Shown: one piece after another, positions 11,153 to 25,300 of the stretch
Layout of the letters: each line of letters opens with the position of its first letter
How positions within the stretch are numbered: the stretch's first letter is position 1
Assembly (NCBI GenBank): GCA_036971715.1
Contig: JAVHJL010000008.1
Coordinates: forward strand, 1,736,001-1,800,000
Direction of reading: 5' to 3'
Origin: Arthrobotrys musiformis
Lineage: Eukaryota > Ascomycota > Orbiliomycetes > Orbiliales > Orbiliaceae
Length of the DNA: 64,000 nt
The notes under the pieces: generated by a model
What the model was told of the DNA's origin: nothing
Database searches by the model: none
Seen by the model: the letters and a program-made list of their open reading frames with translations, nothing else
Translations under genes and position numbers: made by a program

Positions 11153-14100
11153 ACGGGATACCCTTTTGCTGAAATATACGACAGATCTTTTTTTTCTTCC
11201 TCATAAGTTTCCACGCAGCGATTAGAGGTAGAACTTTGATTAAAATAGAAATCCGACCATATGATCATCGAATTGAAGAGACAGAGATTTTGAAAGCGAC
11301 CTGGAATTAGCATCGGTGGATTTAGGCTGGCGGAGCCCAGCTACATGGGTTCCCGAAAGCTTCTGTATACGAACACATGCGAGCAGTTTCTCGGGTGTAG
11401 ATACACCGAAGCAGCCTTGTAGTTGTAATATATCATGAGGTAATATAAGATCTGGAAGTAGCACACACCCATCGCTTGTATATATAGTCTTATACAATGT
11501 CATGTCATGAATGCAGCAGCCCTTGAAAATGACTTCATCCGGCAGCCGAAGGCTGAAGCTTCTAGGTCTACCCAACCGAGCCGCGTTGGGAGCCACAGAA
11601 ATTACAACGTGACAACCCATATCGATATCCAGCCCTACGGAATTCCAGCTGGGCGCCATTCGTCTAAGATTTGGGAATTTAAAGTACGGATATGCTTCTA
11701 TTGTAAAAGTTTCGCATCCGAATACAATGAACGGCTAGCCTCTCGAGACTAAATGAACAGTATGTACAGCGTTGAATTTGCTGGGGAAATTGACTTGGGA
11801 AGTAAAAGGTTATAAACCGCCCAGGCATGTTCCTATACCACCCCTCAAGATGTTCGGGCACACATGCACATAGACATATCTCATGCTTCAGCATAGAAAT
11901 GGGATGGATAAATTAAATGCTGCGAGGTCGAATTTAAAAGGAAACTCGCAGAAATATCGAAGGAGAAAAAAAAGACCCAAAGAGGCTCCTAGCGAGATAA
12001 GTCGATAAATACGACGACTGGGCAGTGTAGATATGCTGATGATCAGAAAAGCCATGATCATCTCTAAAAGTCCCAAGATGGGCTCGATCGAATTATATAC
12101 TTCGTGCGTTTTAGACGTCAATCATCTCAATATCTTCGTAGCCGAGACACGGAAACGGAACGGCACCGTTTAATTAACCTTTGACCTTTGACCTATGTAA
12201 CACGCTTGGTTTTTGCGCGTACCGTGCCTACGCAACTTTTGACTCTCATCTGCACAAGCGGAGACTTAATCGCTTGACGATTTGTGAATGACACCATGCA
12301 TGAAACATAGATAGATTGTTATTATCGATATCCCGGGTAGTATATAGCTATGCAGGTGAACCGTGCAAATCTCAATGACTCGTACCAGAGGCTTCTCAAC
12401 CGATCTAACCGCTTGGGAAGGTGGTGGCGTTTTATTCTTTAAATAATTAATTACTTCGATCTCGGTAAGTGCGGCTCCTTCATTCGAAGCTCAAGATACG
12501 GCCGGGTGTAGGCTGCTGAAACATTGGACGCCTGTTTTCTAGATTTAATTATAAGCCTACCTTCGAACCGGTGGGCTTTCGGTGCAAGCAAGTACTCTAG
12601 GGTACTAACTAGAGGCCAGGATAGACTCCTAGGTATAAAAACGCTACATATACTGGTAGGCTGTAGCTAATGTATGTCCGGGTCATAATCCTTTAGATTT
12701 GACATATCCCACCAAAGTAGTAGACTACGCTAGAGTAGATCATTGTCAACTGTCTAGCTAATTGTATGACGGGAACCCCTTTGCCGAGGGGACGATATAT
12801 AGAAACGGACATCCCCGAGACCACCAGGAGTGGAATATCGGCATGAGAAAAGTACTAGTATACTTACGGCCAACGGCTCGTCGCCTAGGCTCACTCACGT
12901 CGACGGGTAACCTCTCTCGTGCGGATCAATTAAAAACCAATACCTTCCCCTTTACTACCTTGTCCCGGTGGATCACTAGCAACAATGAAACATTTGTCGC
13001 GCTCGGAGATGCCCACATGTACGCTTCATGCAGGCGAATATTCTAAGATCAGGTCCACAGTCGTATCTCTGCATGCAAGGTTTAATTAAACCACTTCTTC
13101 CTTGATATTCACAACGTGCGACCAACCAACATAACCAACGGGATACCCGGTTTGCCAACTTGGTCAGTTTAATCGCAGATCCCGGCTTTCCAAACATATG
13201 AATTGTTGGAATTCCAGCCTCAAGATATATTATGGGTTATAACTGGATAGAACATTGGGGGGGCCCATAGCCATGGATCTATCGTCCGCATAACAGTCGC
13301 AGCCAGATTGATCCTTACACCTTGTCAACGTCGCCGGCTGCCTTATCCGCAGGGACCACTGCCTAAAAACAAAAACCCCAGATGATCTGATAGAATTTAA
13401 GGCTGAGGTGACTCAAAACCAACAGAAACAGCAGGGGATAGTATCGATATCGTTGCGCGGTGATACCGACAAATTCTCCATTGGATGGCTTCATTAGTAT
13501 CCTGCACCTTGGCACCATGAAATGTTACGTATCCCCAGTACGCACCCCTATATCGAAAAAACCTCGCCCATCCAATAATATATTATAACGTCGAAAGATA
13601 AATATAATAGATCACGAGTCCGTAAGGCCACAGCGATTTAACCCGATTTCATCGTACGGCTGCGTGGATACCAAGTTAACTTGTAAGCGAGGTAGCACCC
13701 AAAACTTTGCCCCACAGGGTAGCGCTGCTAAACGCTAAGCCAAAGGATCCTAGGAAGGAAAAAAAAATCAATTCGGTGTTCCAGATATCCGACTTGCGAA
13801 GCTGCGGGCTCCACATGAGTTCCAACAAGGCTCCTTCCTGGCATTTCCATGCATGAAATTGTTCTTTTTTTTCTGCACGTTTTAACTCGCCGTAAAGACA
13901 TAATACCACCCTAGAAGAATTAATATCAAGGTGGGGCTGGGGGGGATCGAAATTGTGTAGGTATGTTCCGAGGAAAAGGAACCTTTGGTGTTCTTGTGAC
14001 AGGGTGTGGGTTATAGCTAATTATAAGTCCATCCGGTTGGAGAAAAAATCCCTATTCCGCCCGAGTTTGCATGAGAATCGTGGTTGATGGTTCGTTGGAT

Positions 14101-14849
14101 CTGGGTGGTTAAGGCAAAATATCGTGTATCCCGGTCTACTCCATGTCGGTCTCCATGATAGATAACTTTTCTAAGCGAAGGAGGGCCCACCGTACCGATT
14201 CCATTGAAACAATATGGACCGGACCCTTGGCGGAGGGATACAAAGGGGACCAGGGCTGGATACATCGCGACAATCGGTCCGACTATTGGGGCGCGAGGAA
14301 GACCAAAAGCACCTTCCACGATCATATCGATGCATACCGAACAAAAAAAAAAAAAAAAAAAAGAAGGGCAATGGCGTAGATGTATCTGGCAGTGCATAAC
14401 AGTCAACAAGATCGCGGCCGTCGGTCCCTCCGCCTCTGTTAAATAGCACGGCCGAAAGATCTTGGGGACTGTACAGTCCAATTTATTTTCCCTTTTCTGT
14501 TGCTGCATGCCATGCGCATGCAATGTTGGAGGAAGACCGACTTTGCCCACTCGAGATAACTATACGCAAAGGCGCTCCCCCCTCCAAGCTTGTGGTCAGA
14601 CCATCCCTATATTAGCTTGCCGCCTCCGCCAGCACAAAACGCCTCAGAACCCCATTTTTTGTGGAGAAAGGAAGTTCAAAGAAAGAAGTGGGCCGGCACT
14701 GCACCTGCGGGATCTGATAAAGGACCTTGATGCTCACAAGACACAAACTGTAATTTTTGACATCCCCCTTCCCATACCAACTTTATCTTCGAACTCGATT
14801 ATATCCCGTTCGGTTTCTTTTAAAACTTAAGCATCACAAACAAAAAGCC
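11153..14849. other. Long gene-poor stretch
   Basis: About 3.7 kb, AT-rich, with little coding character. A 139-codon frame at 11659-11240 (-) and a frame at 14318-14017 (-) are open but match nothing and lack protein-like composition. A tandem TTTGACC pair sits at 12179-12192 and an A-run of about 19 at 14343. The last 200 bases are CT-rich and should hold the promoter of the zinc-cluster gene. Confidence 0.45.
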
Positions 14850-17245
14850 ATGGTGGGAGTTGCCGGCCGCAGTAAAGGCTGTAAGACCTGTCGGGACCGG
14901 AAAATAAAGTGCGGTATGTTATCGTCCATCTCCCCTTTCCCTCGTTCAGCCGTACCGGTATGCTTGATGAGTAAAAGAAAAAGCGGCACCTCGCAGAATG
15001 CTTCCCCATTGGGCTGCATTCAGCGAGTTATATGGCCCAACTTCGTCCCAATTTGTATCGAAACTCCATATAAACTTATAAAAAACCGCCAAAAGAACCT
15101 CGACATCATCATCACAAAACTTAAAAATCACGTCTTGACCCGCAGAAAAATGCGGCATTGCATATATACCTGCACCATTATATAACAAAATGGCAATTAC
15201 TGACCTCTTAACCCCGAAAAAAATCACTAGACGAAACACGGCCGGGATGCATAAGGTGTCAAAAGATAGGCAAGGACTGCCCGGGTTATGCTCGCCCGAT
15301 CCATTTCGTGTATAGCTCCCAGCAGAAAGGGTCCCCAGTAACATGGGACGAAGCCCCGACGACGACGACGATAGAGAGCTGTCAGCTGCAGCTAATTGTT
15401 GCCAATGGCGCTCCCAAGAAGAGCCCGAGGGGTCGACAGGGAGAGGTTATCGGATCTGTAAGCAGGCACCGGTACCTGATACTTCTAGCACTGAGCTGCC
15501 CGCAGCCGCATGAATACATGCATGAAAAAGACCGCATTGCCCTTCTATCGATAAGGAATACGAGTCTATAAGAGAGCTTGGCTAATCCTTTGGCCTTTGC
15601 GATTCAATATCCAGGATATCTACGTTTCGAGCAGCACGCCCAGTGTGATCCGAAATACGCCTCTCAACATCTCCATCCCCATCAACAAGACAGAAGTATA
15701 CGTCAAAGTATACGTCCAGGACTTCATCCATGTCTCCGCACCCTATCGATCAGTCTTCAAGACGGCCATGGTGCCCTACCGCTTCGGCCATCTCTACGCA
15801 ACACACTTCAGAACCGGTGATTCTCCAGAGATTCGCAAGGAACTCGAGGATGCATTTGCCTCTTGTGCTACCACGTACTTTGCACTCAAAGAAGGAGATG
15901 TGAACTCCAAGATTCAGGGGCATATATTATACTTGAAGCTACTAAGGCAGTTGAAAAACTATGTGAAGAATGGGCTGGCGAATTTGGATCCTGCTGTGTT
16001 TTTGTATACTTGTATGATGGCTGCACATTATGAGGTTCGTATACACCTTCTTGGACATGTCGACAGCTACTACGGTCGTGATATCACAACTCTATTACAT
16101 TAGCCTGAAGGGGTATTGTAGAATGAAGGTTTACTTACTGACTCTTTTCTAGATGCTGACGTCCTCTTCGGCATTAACATGGCTCTACCATCTCGCCGCT
16201 CTTGGTCGACTGATACTATCACTCGGACCATACGCATTCCAAGACCCACTGGCAGGCGCAATCCTCGAAGTAGTCAGGCCGTACATAATCATGAACGGCA
16301 TGTTAGAAAGAAAGCCCAGTTTCTTAGAACACGAAGATTGGATAAAAATCCCAGCCCAATATTACCCCGGTGGTAAAAGTATGCAGCGTCGATTCCATAT
16401 ATTATATCAGCCGCTCTGACGCACCAGACTGACATTCTTCACAAAAAGGCTGCTGGAACCGCCTCGTAGATATAGCCACTCAATTCCCGCGCCTGGTAGG
16501 AGACGGCTACGCCCTTTCCCAAAACATCACCCGCGAAGCTAGTTCCATGCACGTTCAAAGCTGCCTAGACGCAGCACAAAGAATGCTCGCCTGGCGTCGC
16601 GAATGGAACGAAACATACGGTCAAGAACCACACACTTACGCCATACCATCGACTTCAATCCCCTACCTCTCAGCTCAAGACGAACAAGGCCCCCTCTTCG
16701 ACACAATCCTCTTCTACGAAAACGTCTCGATTTCAACGACGGTGTACCAATATAACGTCTACATCCTGATACTAATCTCCCATCTATCGAAATTCATCCC
16801 ATGGTTCGAATTGTATTTTGGAAAATACGACCCGTTGACGGAAAAACTGAAACGAGCGATCGGTTCGTTCGAGGTCGAGATCGTATGCCGTGAGATCGCA
16901 AGATCGGTGGATTACCAACGCGCTCCGGAGTTCAAATACGGATCCACAGGATTATATTTCGGCGTCAAGGTAGCCTACGATTTCATCGGTACCAGCACCA
17001 GATTAGGCCGTTTCTTCGAAAGAGCGGTGCTAGATTCCCCATTAATGCGTAGAACCGGGGGAACCGCAGCAGATGACCTGTTAAAAGCATGGTACGGCCC
17101 CACCCCGCCAACCGAAGAACAAATCTTCATGATACAAGAGGAACGACTGCGAAGGGCGACATTAGCAAGAGAAGCAGAAGAACAATCCCAGCAACAGCAA
17201 CCCATGATGGATCTAGGATACGTCCTCGGTGACTTTGTGATCTAA
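14850..17245 (+). CDS. Zn(II)2Cys6 transcription factor with fungal-specific regulatory domain
   Basis: Five exons are proposed: 14850-14913, 15231-15457, 15615-16034, 16153-16378 and 16449-17245, all phase-consistent, for 577 residues. The zinc cluster spans the first intron: CKTCRDRKIKC from exon 1 and a CIRCQKIGKDC segment from exon 2 place Cys at 11, 14, 21, 28, 31 and 38 in the canonical spacing. Exons 3-5 are a helical region typical of the fungal transcription-factor regulatory domain (Fungal_trans_2 type), ending in a Gln-rich tail. It should bind DNA in the nucleus and control an unknown regulon. The fourth donor is ambiguous (16373 GTAAAA or 16379 GTATGC), changing two residues. The third intron (15458-15614) is inferred from phase and composition. 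Confidence 0.85.
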
Positions 17246-18490
17246 AAGCAACACCCGGCCTGACACGGCGGGATACGTACGCTCGGTTTCGAAGTCTATA
17301 ATAGGTGTTATAGTGTGCTTTTAAGTAATATCATTGATATCCTTTTTTTGTTTCTTTACGCGAGGAGTTTTGGAACTCAACGCTGGTCTCGGGCTATTGA
17401 ATACGTGGGGGCTACTCTACAATGTTTTGAAACAAACCGGAGTTCGAAAGATACGGCACCGACCTCATCTATACCATAATGTACTATAACCCCACGGACC
17501 CCGCGACGGTCTAAGTTTTATGGAGACGAGCTCGCCACTGCGCCTTCGTTTTAACATAAATATAACGGCTTTAATAAGATAGATAATACGAAATGTTGGG
17601 AAAAGTCAAAAAATATTCATAGGATAAAAATTCTCGTTCTTTTTATCAAATATATTTCAAAAGTTTTTGTCTATCCTGAGTAATAATAATGATAATAATA
17701 TCCCGCATTAAACAAGGCGAAGAGAACAAAAGGGTCGTGCTGGGAAAGGGGTAGGGTTTAAAGGAGTGATAAGCTCACGGTCTTATGAATCGAAAAAAAA
17801 AAAAATGATATATGGAGAAAAAAGGGCTTGCTTGAGAGCTAGGGTAGAATAGAATTAACAAAGAAAAGATAAAAGTGAAAAGAAAAGAAAAATGCTATGT
17901 ACGCGGTAAAAGGAGGGCCAGACCCAGGCTCATAATGGGAAAGGCATGCAAAGAAGTGAATAACTGATGAAAAGCGAATTGAAAAAAGTCACAGCCGCAG
18001 AAGCAAAGGCTAAAGTGGAATTGGGAAGCATTGTGACATCGAAGGGTAATGAACAGAAAAAAAGGTGTAGCCCATTGTCGCCCGCCCGGATTTTTTTTTG
18101 TAATGTATAAAGCAGAGTAGAATGAAAGAAACCTCAACGACGCCTCCCGAGGCAAGAATGCCCCCCCGAATCAGTGTAAAAGACATTAGACAAAGGAAAT
18201 AGTGGTGTAGGGGAATATCAAGCAGGGGTAATATGTAAGTAAAGGGGGGAAATACAAAAGTCTCCTCGAAAGAAACGCCAGTTCGCCATAAATATTTTTT
18301 CCCGCTTCACAAGCTGCCGAAAACAAACGCGATATGAAAGAATATTAAGGGTAATGCATGTACAAAAGAAATGAATAGGTCACAGCCTGCGAGGGGCTAT
18401 GCATGTAAAAGGCAGTAAGCCCCGAGTCGAGGGGCATTTACTGTCATACTAGAAGATTCGGAATCGAAACTCAAAGCCGAACGAAGGAAA
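17246..18490. other. Convergent 3' region
   Basis: A purine-rich, A-tract-laden 1.2 kb gap between the stop codons of two converging genes. It contains several GAAAAG/AAAGAA runs and no believable coding frame; presumably two 3' untranslated regions. Confidence 0.5.
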
Positions 18491-21400
18491 CTATCTCTTG
18501 TGGTGGATGAAGTTCCTGAATCTCCTCACACTGTCTTCTCCCTCCTCGATCAACTCTCTGGCGAAGCCCTTGCGGATGGACATATCGTCCCTGCTGCTCC
18601 GTGGGACGCTATCGCCGTTTGCTCGCTTTTCGCGGTCGAGGAGGTCCTTTCGCTCTCGTCGCCTGTTCTCGATGTCGTCTTGGCTCAGGTGACCGTACCC
18701 GTTCCTCCGTTTGAAGCAAAGGTCCATAAGGGCACCGGCATCGATGCACTTTCGTGGAGTTGTCTGGACGATCTGAAAGACCTCGACGGGGTCGCCAACA
18801 GCTCTAATAGCTGGCTCGGCTATCTTGAAAAGGCCGAGGGATACACGGAAAAGGATCTTCGAACCCTCATAGAAGAAGGCATCCCAGACACGGAGAACGC
18901 TTTCGATTGGAAGGTTGGAAATGAAACCGGACATGAGCCAAGAGGCGGTACAGAGTGTGATGTCGGGAAGCTTAGAGTTGTTGAAGTTGACTGAGGTACC
19001 ATCGAGACAAAGGCTGATCTTGGCCCAGACATGGGGCATAGCATCCTTGACAGCCATCATGAGAACCTATAGCATGTTAGACAAATACCACCCAGAAAAA
19101 GAGAAGGAAAATGAGGTACAAAAACTTACAGCCTGATCGATGTTGCTACCCTCCAAACTACGTTCGTGGGTGCCAGGGAGGTATTGGTGAGTGATGATGT
19201 AAAGCATCCAGAATGCCTTCTCCTCGTCCATGAACAAAAGCAACATGCCAGCCCAGAAATTCAAGCTTTGACAGTAACCAATTCTGGGTACGTAAAGCGC
19301 AAATGCTGTCAAAACTCGTCGAAGACTCTGAATTATAGGCGTTTCAACGATCTTAGAGTTGGATTGCTTGTGCTTTGTCAACTTGGCGCCATTGGAGAGA
19401 GGGAGTTTTTGTTCTGGCTTGAAATGTATGTTGTCTGGGTGGGTGCGGTGAAGATCACGTTCAATAAGTTCTGGAGCCTCAGAGTCGGTTGGAGCGCCTT
19501 GAGCAACAAGTTTCTCGTAAAGGCCCGGATTTTTGTTGATGTACTTCTGGCCACTAGCGTAGAACCACCAAGCGTTGCCTCTCCATTCTGGGGGGATTCC
19601 CTTTCGAACGAACCTCTTGACTATGGAGAAATTAGCTGTTGGAATTCTAAATACGAAGGAAATAGACTATACCTTTCTGAGACCGAGGTGGGAATCGAAC
19701 AGGAATCTCGTTATCCAGAGGGGTGAGTCCGGCCTCCTTGAGTAAGGCACTCCACTTTTTCTTTCGGCGGGTAAGAATTTCTTCGTATTTGCCGTTCCAG
19801 GCGTTGTATTCAGCTGCAGTAATATATTGAGTCTCCGTACGGAACCTATTACGAATGTTAACTAGGGAATTCATGCGAAACATGCGGCTCGGTAAGACTA
19901 ACCCGTATCGATCACGAGGTGCAGATGGCTTCATCGGAGGGTACCTTGGAGGAGTGTCTTCTGGAGCAGGACGATTAATTTCGCTCCAGTCATCGGTTAT
20001 CTCGGCCTCGGTTGGGACAGAGGATTTCCTCTTGTCGGTGATTGCCTGCCACTCGTTGTTCTGAGCATCATGGAGCTCGGCCTCAAGGTTGATACCGTTT
20101 TCCAACACCAAACTGACACCCCTTTCATCCAAGGTGGGAGAGGATGGCGAGGCAGCTTCTTCTCGCTGCTTGATCAAGAAATCAGCCAAACCACTTCGAC
20201 TCATTCTGTCCTCTTTCATAGAAACTTTCTTTGGTGTTGCTCCGCTTCCTTCCAACGGTGTTCCGCTGTCTGTTCTTTTTTGTTTGTCGATGACTGGGAC
20301 TTCAGTGGGATCCCAGTCATCGTCGTCGGAACCATACATGTCGATAGCATCTTCTACTGACATTTCGCCAGAGATGTCACCTGGCTCTGAAGCCGATGTA
20401 GTTGTGGCGGAATGGCTTGTGACAACCGATGACCTAACGGCATCTTGTTGGCCGACCATGCGGGGGGAACCTCGTGCCGAGGCATTAGCTTCGTTTACTG
20501 CCGGGGATTGTGGTCGTTGTTGAGGATTTTCCGGTGAAGGAGAGGGTTTTCTCGGTGTTGATGATGGCCTGTCCTGGGAAATTTCATCATGTCGACTCAT
20601 GGTCAAACTTTCAGATGTACCACGTGGTGAATAACGTTCCTGGGGTGATACCTCCTCACGAAGAACGGTCGGCCGCCTGCTGCCCTGTGGACGGATATTC
20701 GGAAGTGATGAATGGAAAGATTCGATGGGTGACCTGGTGGTAGTAGGAGAAGATGAACGAGACTGCTCTTGTCTGGAGGTTGCAATCTTGTTAAATGCCA
20801 ACGGCATTTGAATTATTGGAGACCTCATCCCGCTTTCTTCAGGGAGTCTTCCGTTCCTCTCGGTCGGAAAGCGTTGATCAGGGGTCTGCCGACCTCGATT
20901 CTGGGAGGGTGTATGCGGTGGTGTGGGACCAGTTCGGATTCTTAGGCCTTTCGGCTGGCTATTCTGGAACTGTCCGTGAGAGGTAGGACCGTTTGGAGGC
21001 GGTGGCCTATGACGGTGGCCGGGATGGTGGTTTTCGAAAGGAACGGGAGAGTACCGCTGAGCCGAAGCATTTGACATATGCTCGGTAGACCGGTAGCTAT
21101 TTAGAGGAGGAGGATGAGGATGGGAATTGGCGACATAACCTCTGTCATTATTATCGTGGTAGCCAGAGGAAGGGTTGGTATTGCTGCCAGCGGTGGGAGG
21201 CCGACCGGGACTTTGATGGCGTCTGGAAGGAGCGTTAGGCTGAGAGAGCTGTCTCTGCAAGGGAGGCCTGTGCGAGGGGTGCTGCTGATGGTGCTGGTAG
21301 TATTGGTGATGCTGGCGAGGAGGTTGAGGCTGTTGAGGTGGTTGAGATGAGGAGGAGGAAGAGGAGGAGTCGAGGGGCCAGTCGGAAGGATGCGAGGTTG

Positions 21401-22313
21401 GCGGAGGAGGTTGATGGCGGGCGACTGGGTTGCTTCCTTTCTTGGAATCCCTGCGCGGAGGGAAAGCCTGCGAGGTTGGAGAGTTCGAGTTGGCCTTGGA
21501 ACTAACATTGTAATTGACCACAGCTGCTCCAACTCCAACTCCAACCGCCATCCCCATCGCCATTCCGATGCCCACGCCCCGCTGCTGCTGGTGCTGCTGC
21601 TGGCCCTGCTGCTGGCCCTGCTGGCCCTGATGGTTCGAATTGATGTTGTAGAACTTGTTGTAGTCGGCCGGGGTCGGAATCTGCGGTTGTGATTGTTCCG
21701 GTGGCATGACCGGGTCACCGTGGTTGGCCATGTGGCCGTCACCAGTCCTGGTCCCAGCGTTGGCCATCACCATCGGCATCGGCATCAGCTTCGGGTTCGG
21801 ACCCGCAGGCAATCGAGTGTTCGTGAAAGCCACCAGCCGACGTGATGCTGCTGCTGCTGGTTGTTTTTCTACGGCTGCTGCCAACTGACGCTGCTTCGGG
21901 CGTCTAGATCGGTCGCTTCCTGCTATCGACGCTGTTTCGCATCTCTGGATTCGAGGTCCCCTTGCCGACTTTATCGACGCTGCTTTTGCTGCTTGCTTTG
22001 CCGCTGATGTTACTACTGGCACTCGTGGTGTCGGAACCGGCACTGGTGCTGTTGCCGCTCGTGCTGGTGTTCCTGGTCTCGAGCCGCTCCTCGATGTGGC
22101 TCCCGCTCTCGAATTATCTTTCCCCTTGTTCGCAAGTTTGATATTGGATTCTGCACCACCACTGATGGGCCATCCGACTCCAGCCACTCCAGCTCCCAGT
22201 CTCCTAACCTGGTTCGATAACTGCCGGGGTTCGGTATCGTCGAAATGGTGATACTTGAGTTCTATACGGTTCAGATGTTCGGTATTGCGGGCTCGAAGAA
22301 TTGCAGTAGGCAT
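18491..22313 (-). CDS. TBC-domain Rab GTPase-activating protein, long disordered N-terminus
   Basis: Three exons, 22313-19673, 19620-19130 and 19066-18491, with introns of 52 and 63 bases encode 1235 residues. The first ~780 residues are disordered and rich in Pro, Ser, Gln, Arg and His, with Gln-Gly repeats. The TBC domain follows at about 885-1130. The arginine finger is seen as I933-x-x-D936-x-x-R939 in ELIERDLHRTHP, and the glutamine finger in GYCQSLNFWAG. The dual-finger mechanism speeds GTP hydrolysis by a Rab, so the protein should act in vesicle traffic on the cytosolic side of membranes. The N-terminus resembles no known module. The start follows a pyrimidine-rich leader at 22320-22440. 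The target Rab is unknown. Confidence 0.92.
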
Positions 22314-25300
22314 TCAATGCCTTGAAGTCCCTCGAAAAGGAGGGATCAAAAAAGAAGAAAGAAAAGAAAGAAAGCCCCAGAAAAAAAGGGCAGTGAAGAA
22401 AAAAATACAAATACGGTCAAAAGAAAAAAAAAAAACTATTCTGCGTCAATCAAAATGCGAGCCAAGTCAGGTTTCACAGGGTTTGTTACCGTCCGAGTGG
22501 TGGCTCTCTCTCGTCCAGAGAGCACTCCCAATCAAGATGGTGCCTGTTCCTGTGCCTGTGCGGAAGCGGAGAACGGTCCGGGATACAATTAATAACCGGC
22601 CTGGTCTCTCCTCGGGAGCACCTCTTTCAACTGAAAACTCACGTTTTAGCGCTTAAGGCTTGCGAAACAGCTTTGAGACTCCCTTGCAGTTGGTCCAAAA
22701 ATACTTGTTTACAAGAATCCTTTCAATGTCACTGCACTGTCGATAGGCCTGCAGAGTTCGTTCCAAATTTCCTGTTCCCGTTTCCTATTCCTATTTCCTG
22801 CTCGGGGGGCGTGGGGTTGTATTTGTCGAATCTTTGTAATGGTCGATATCTGTATCGTCTATTGGGAGAAGGGACGGGTATAATTTCCTCACAATGGTCT
22901 TGTGAACATGACCTCGTGAAATTACTGCTGCAACTGCAACTGTTGAACGGATTAATGGGGCTGTTGGACTTGTTTGGTACCGTCGGCTAACAAGGGAGAG
23001 GTTTACAGGGAGTCGATTACTTGTTGGCTGGCAATCCCCACGATCATATAACTGACTGATTGTTATATTAATTTTCTCTTCTGCTTTCTATTTAGGCAGG
23101 CCGGAATTCGATATTTTGGCGGAAAGCAGCAGGATAACTTGGGGAATCCGTGTCAAATTTTAAGAACGAAAGCGAATTCGAAGTCATGAAATTTGGATGC
23201 GGCCGCTGCTGCTTGCTACTTGCTGCTTCTGATGGCAAATATTTTCCAAGGTGGTAGCAAACTTGAGAATTTCCTGGGTTCCGGATTTCGAAAAGCGAAC
23301 GGGCGTGAATATGGATACTAATTAACAATGACGGCAAAGGAATGGATGATATGTAAAAGGCCTTGGATATGTAATGTGCGTATATAAAAAAAAATTAATT
23401 GGTTTACTGGGGAATCAAAACCTCCAGTCGGGGAAATCTCGAGAATTATCTAGTAATTAAAAGGAAACCCCAGAATGAATGGGGGTATATTGATATCATT
23501 AGAATTATATGTCTATCCATGCAGTCTAACTCTACTATCTAGCATAGCCAGCATGCATAGACTTCGTTAACGCCGTGATACGATATGGAGATCTCCTCTG
23601 CTCGGCGGGGGTTATTTCAATTGTTACTATTTCTGCAGGAATATTAGAATTTTCGAGTTGGGGTTTGGTGACAGAGCGAGACAATTTTTTCAAGGTAGCA
23701 TGTTTCCGTATTCCGAGGAGTAGTTACTTAGCAGCTAGTTCCGATCGAAGGAGTAAAACTAACTAACCCGCCATGCCCCCGGACTATGGCTGCAGGTGCG
23801 CCGCAGGTATGTATGAGTATGTAAATTTCATGTATGCAAGTACTAGTGTACTTGTATGCACTCCGTGCTCGTTAATACTTGCGCTGTAAATGTACAGACA
23901 TGCTACACCGTGGCAGATAGTTTACTCCTTCGATGTGATCTATCGATACACAATCGAAGCCACAATATGCCAAAAGGGTTCTTCATACATAGCCCGGTCT
24001 CTGTCGAGGCTAACTAGTATAGTCATGGCCAGAGGTCTCAGGGGATGGCTAACCCTTCCTTCTTTTCCCTCCCTTCTTTCCCTCCCTTCTTTCCCTCCAA
24101 AGAATTGCATCGACTGATCTAACTACTCTAGGTCTGTAAGACAATTGTCTCGTCTGGCTGTCTATGTAGGTCGCCTCACTGTGAATAAGATTGACGTATA
24201 TAATGACGAATTCAAACTCTGAGAAATACTACATACACAACAAGAACAACCTTGCAACTTGTGGTTGGGCTTAACTCTTTTGTCAATGGTAATCTTCCAA
24301 AATCAGGTACCGATTCGATTACGATATTGGGATTTATTACATGCATACTTTCAATATTCGAGCCGCCCGTGGCCTTGTGCCGTATCCTTGATCGTTGTCC
24401 ATGTTGCAAGGCGACAACATGCAACATGGACCAAAGGTGCAAATATTAAGAAGAATCAAAAAGAAATCTAGGCACGGCCGGACACAGGCCGTTCTTCTGC
24501 CAGCCAGGCCGTCGTACGTAAAGGGCGGGCCAGAAGCACTAGGAAGACAATGGCTAGACCCATTCAGCCCAAAGTTTTTTGCTTTCCCTCGCCAGATTTA
24601 ACGGTTTTGAGTTGTGCACGTCGATATTCTGAGGTTAGGCCAGTTAAAAGGAGTAAAAACACCACAGCCACGATAGTTCGAGATTTGGCGCTGCATTAGC
24701 AAATTTTTCGTCGATGTACTCTGTATGCCCACGTATGTATATGTATGCCTACTTTTAAGTAACTATACTTTTTTTTCTCCCCCTCAAGTGGCAGAGCAAA
24801 CCTCGAAAAATATACGATATCTGGCATGTCAAGGGAAGTTGGGCCTCCTGGCCTCCTGGACGAAACGAAGAGCTTGGCCTCCTCCCCCAGGCCTGTTTCG
24901 TTTCAAGGAGAATTAACCCCGTTCGGCGGAGATCAGGAACCCGTTTCTGCATGCTGTACCCGAGGAATTGGTAAGAACGTTTGGAAGCTGCGTGCTTAAA
25001 AACGCTCAGACTCTTTTATTTTTCTCTTCTTTGCTTTCGATCCCTTCTCGACCCCAAATCCCAACATTTTGACCGTGTGATCGTGATCGTGATCGGAATT
25101 TGAATGATCACACGCACATTGTGACATGACATGTTCAGACTGTGCATTTGAGCCCCATAGCACACGACATACATTTACGTAGCCGGAAGAATAATTATCA
25201 CATCTCCAAGAGCTCTTCGTCTCCCCCATATGAGGCGTCTCAATTGGGCCGGTGATACTGTTAACGTCCGATGTAGACACTCCACAGCGAACAATATAAT

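Noticed and set aside
11240..11659. 139-codon - strand frame convergent with the hydroxyisourate hydrolase gene
   Set aside because: Amino-acid composition is unremarkable, there is no family match and no promoter-like leader; kept only as a note.
14017..14550. 177-codon - strand frame
   Set aside because: It runs through an A/T homopolymer read as polyphenylalanine and has no recognisable domain or splice support.
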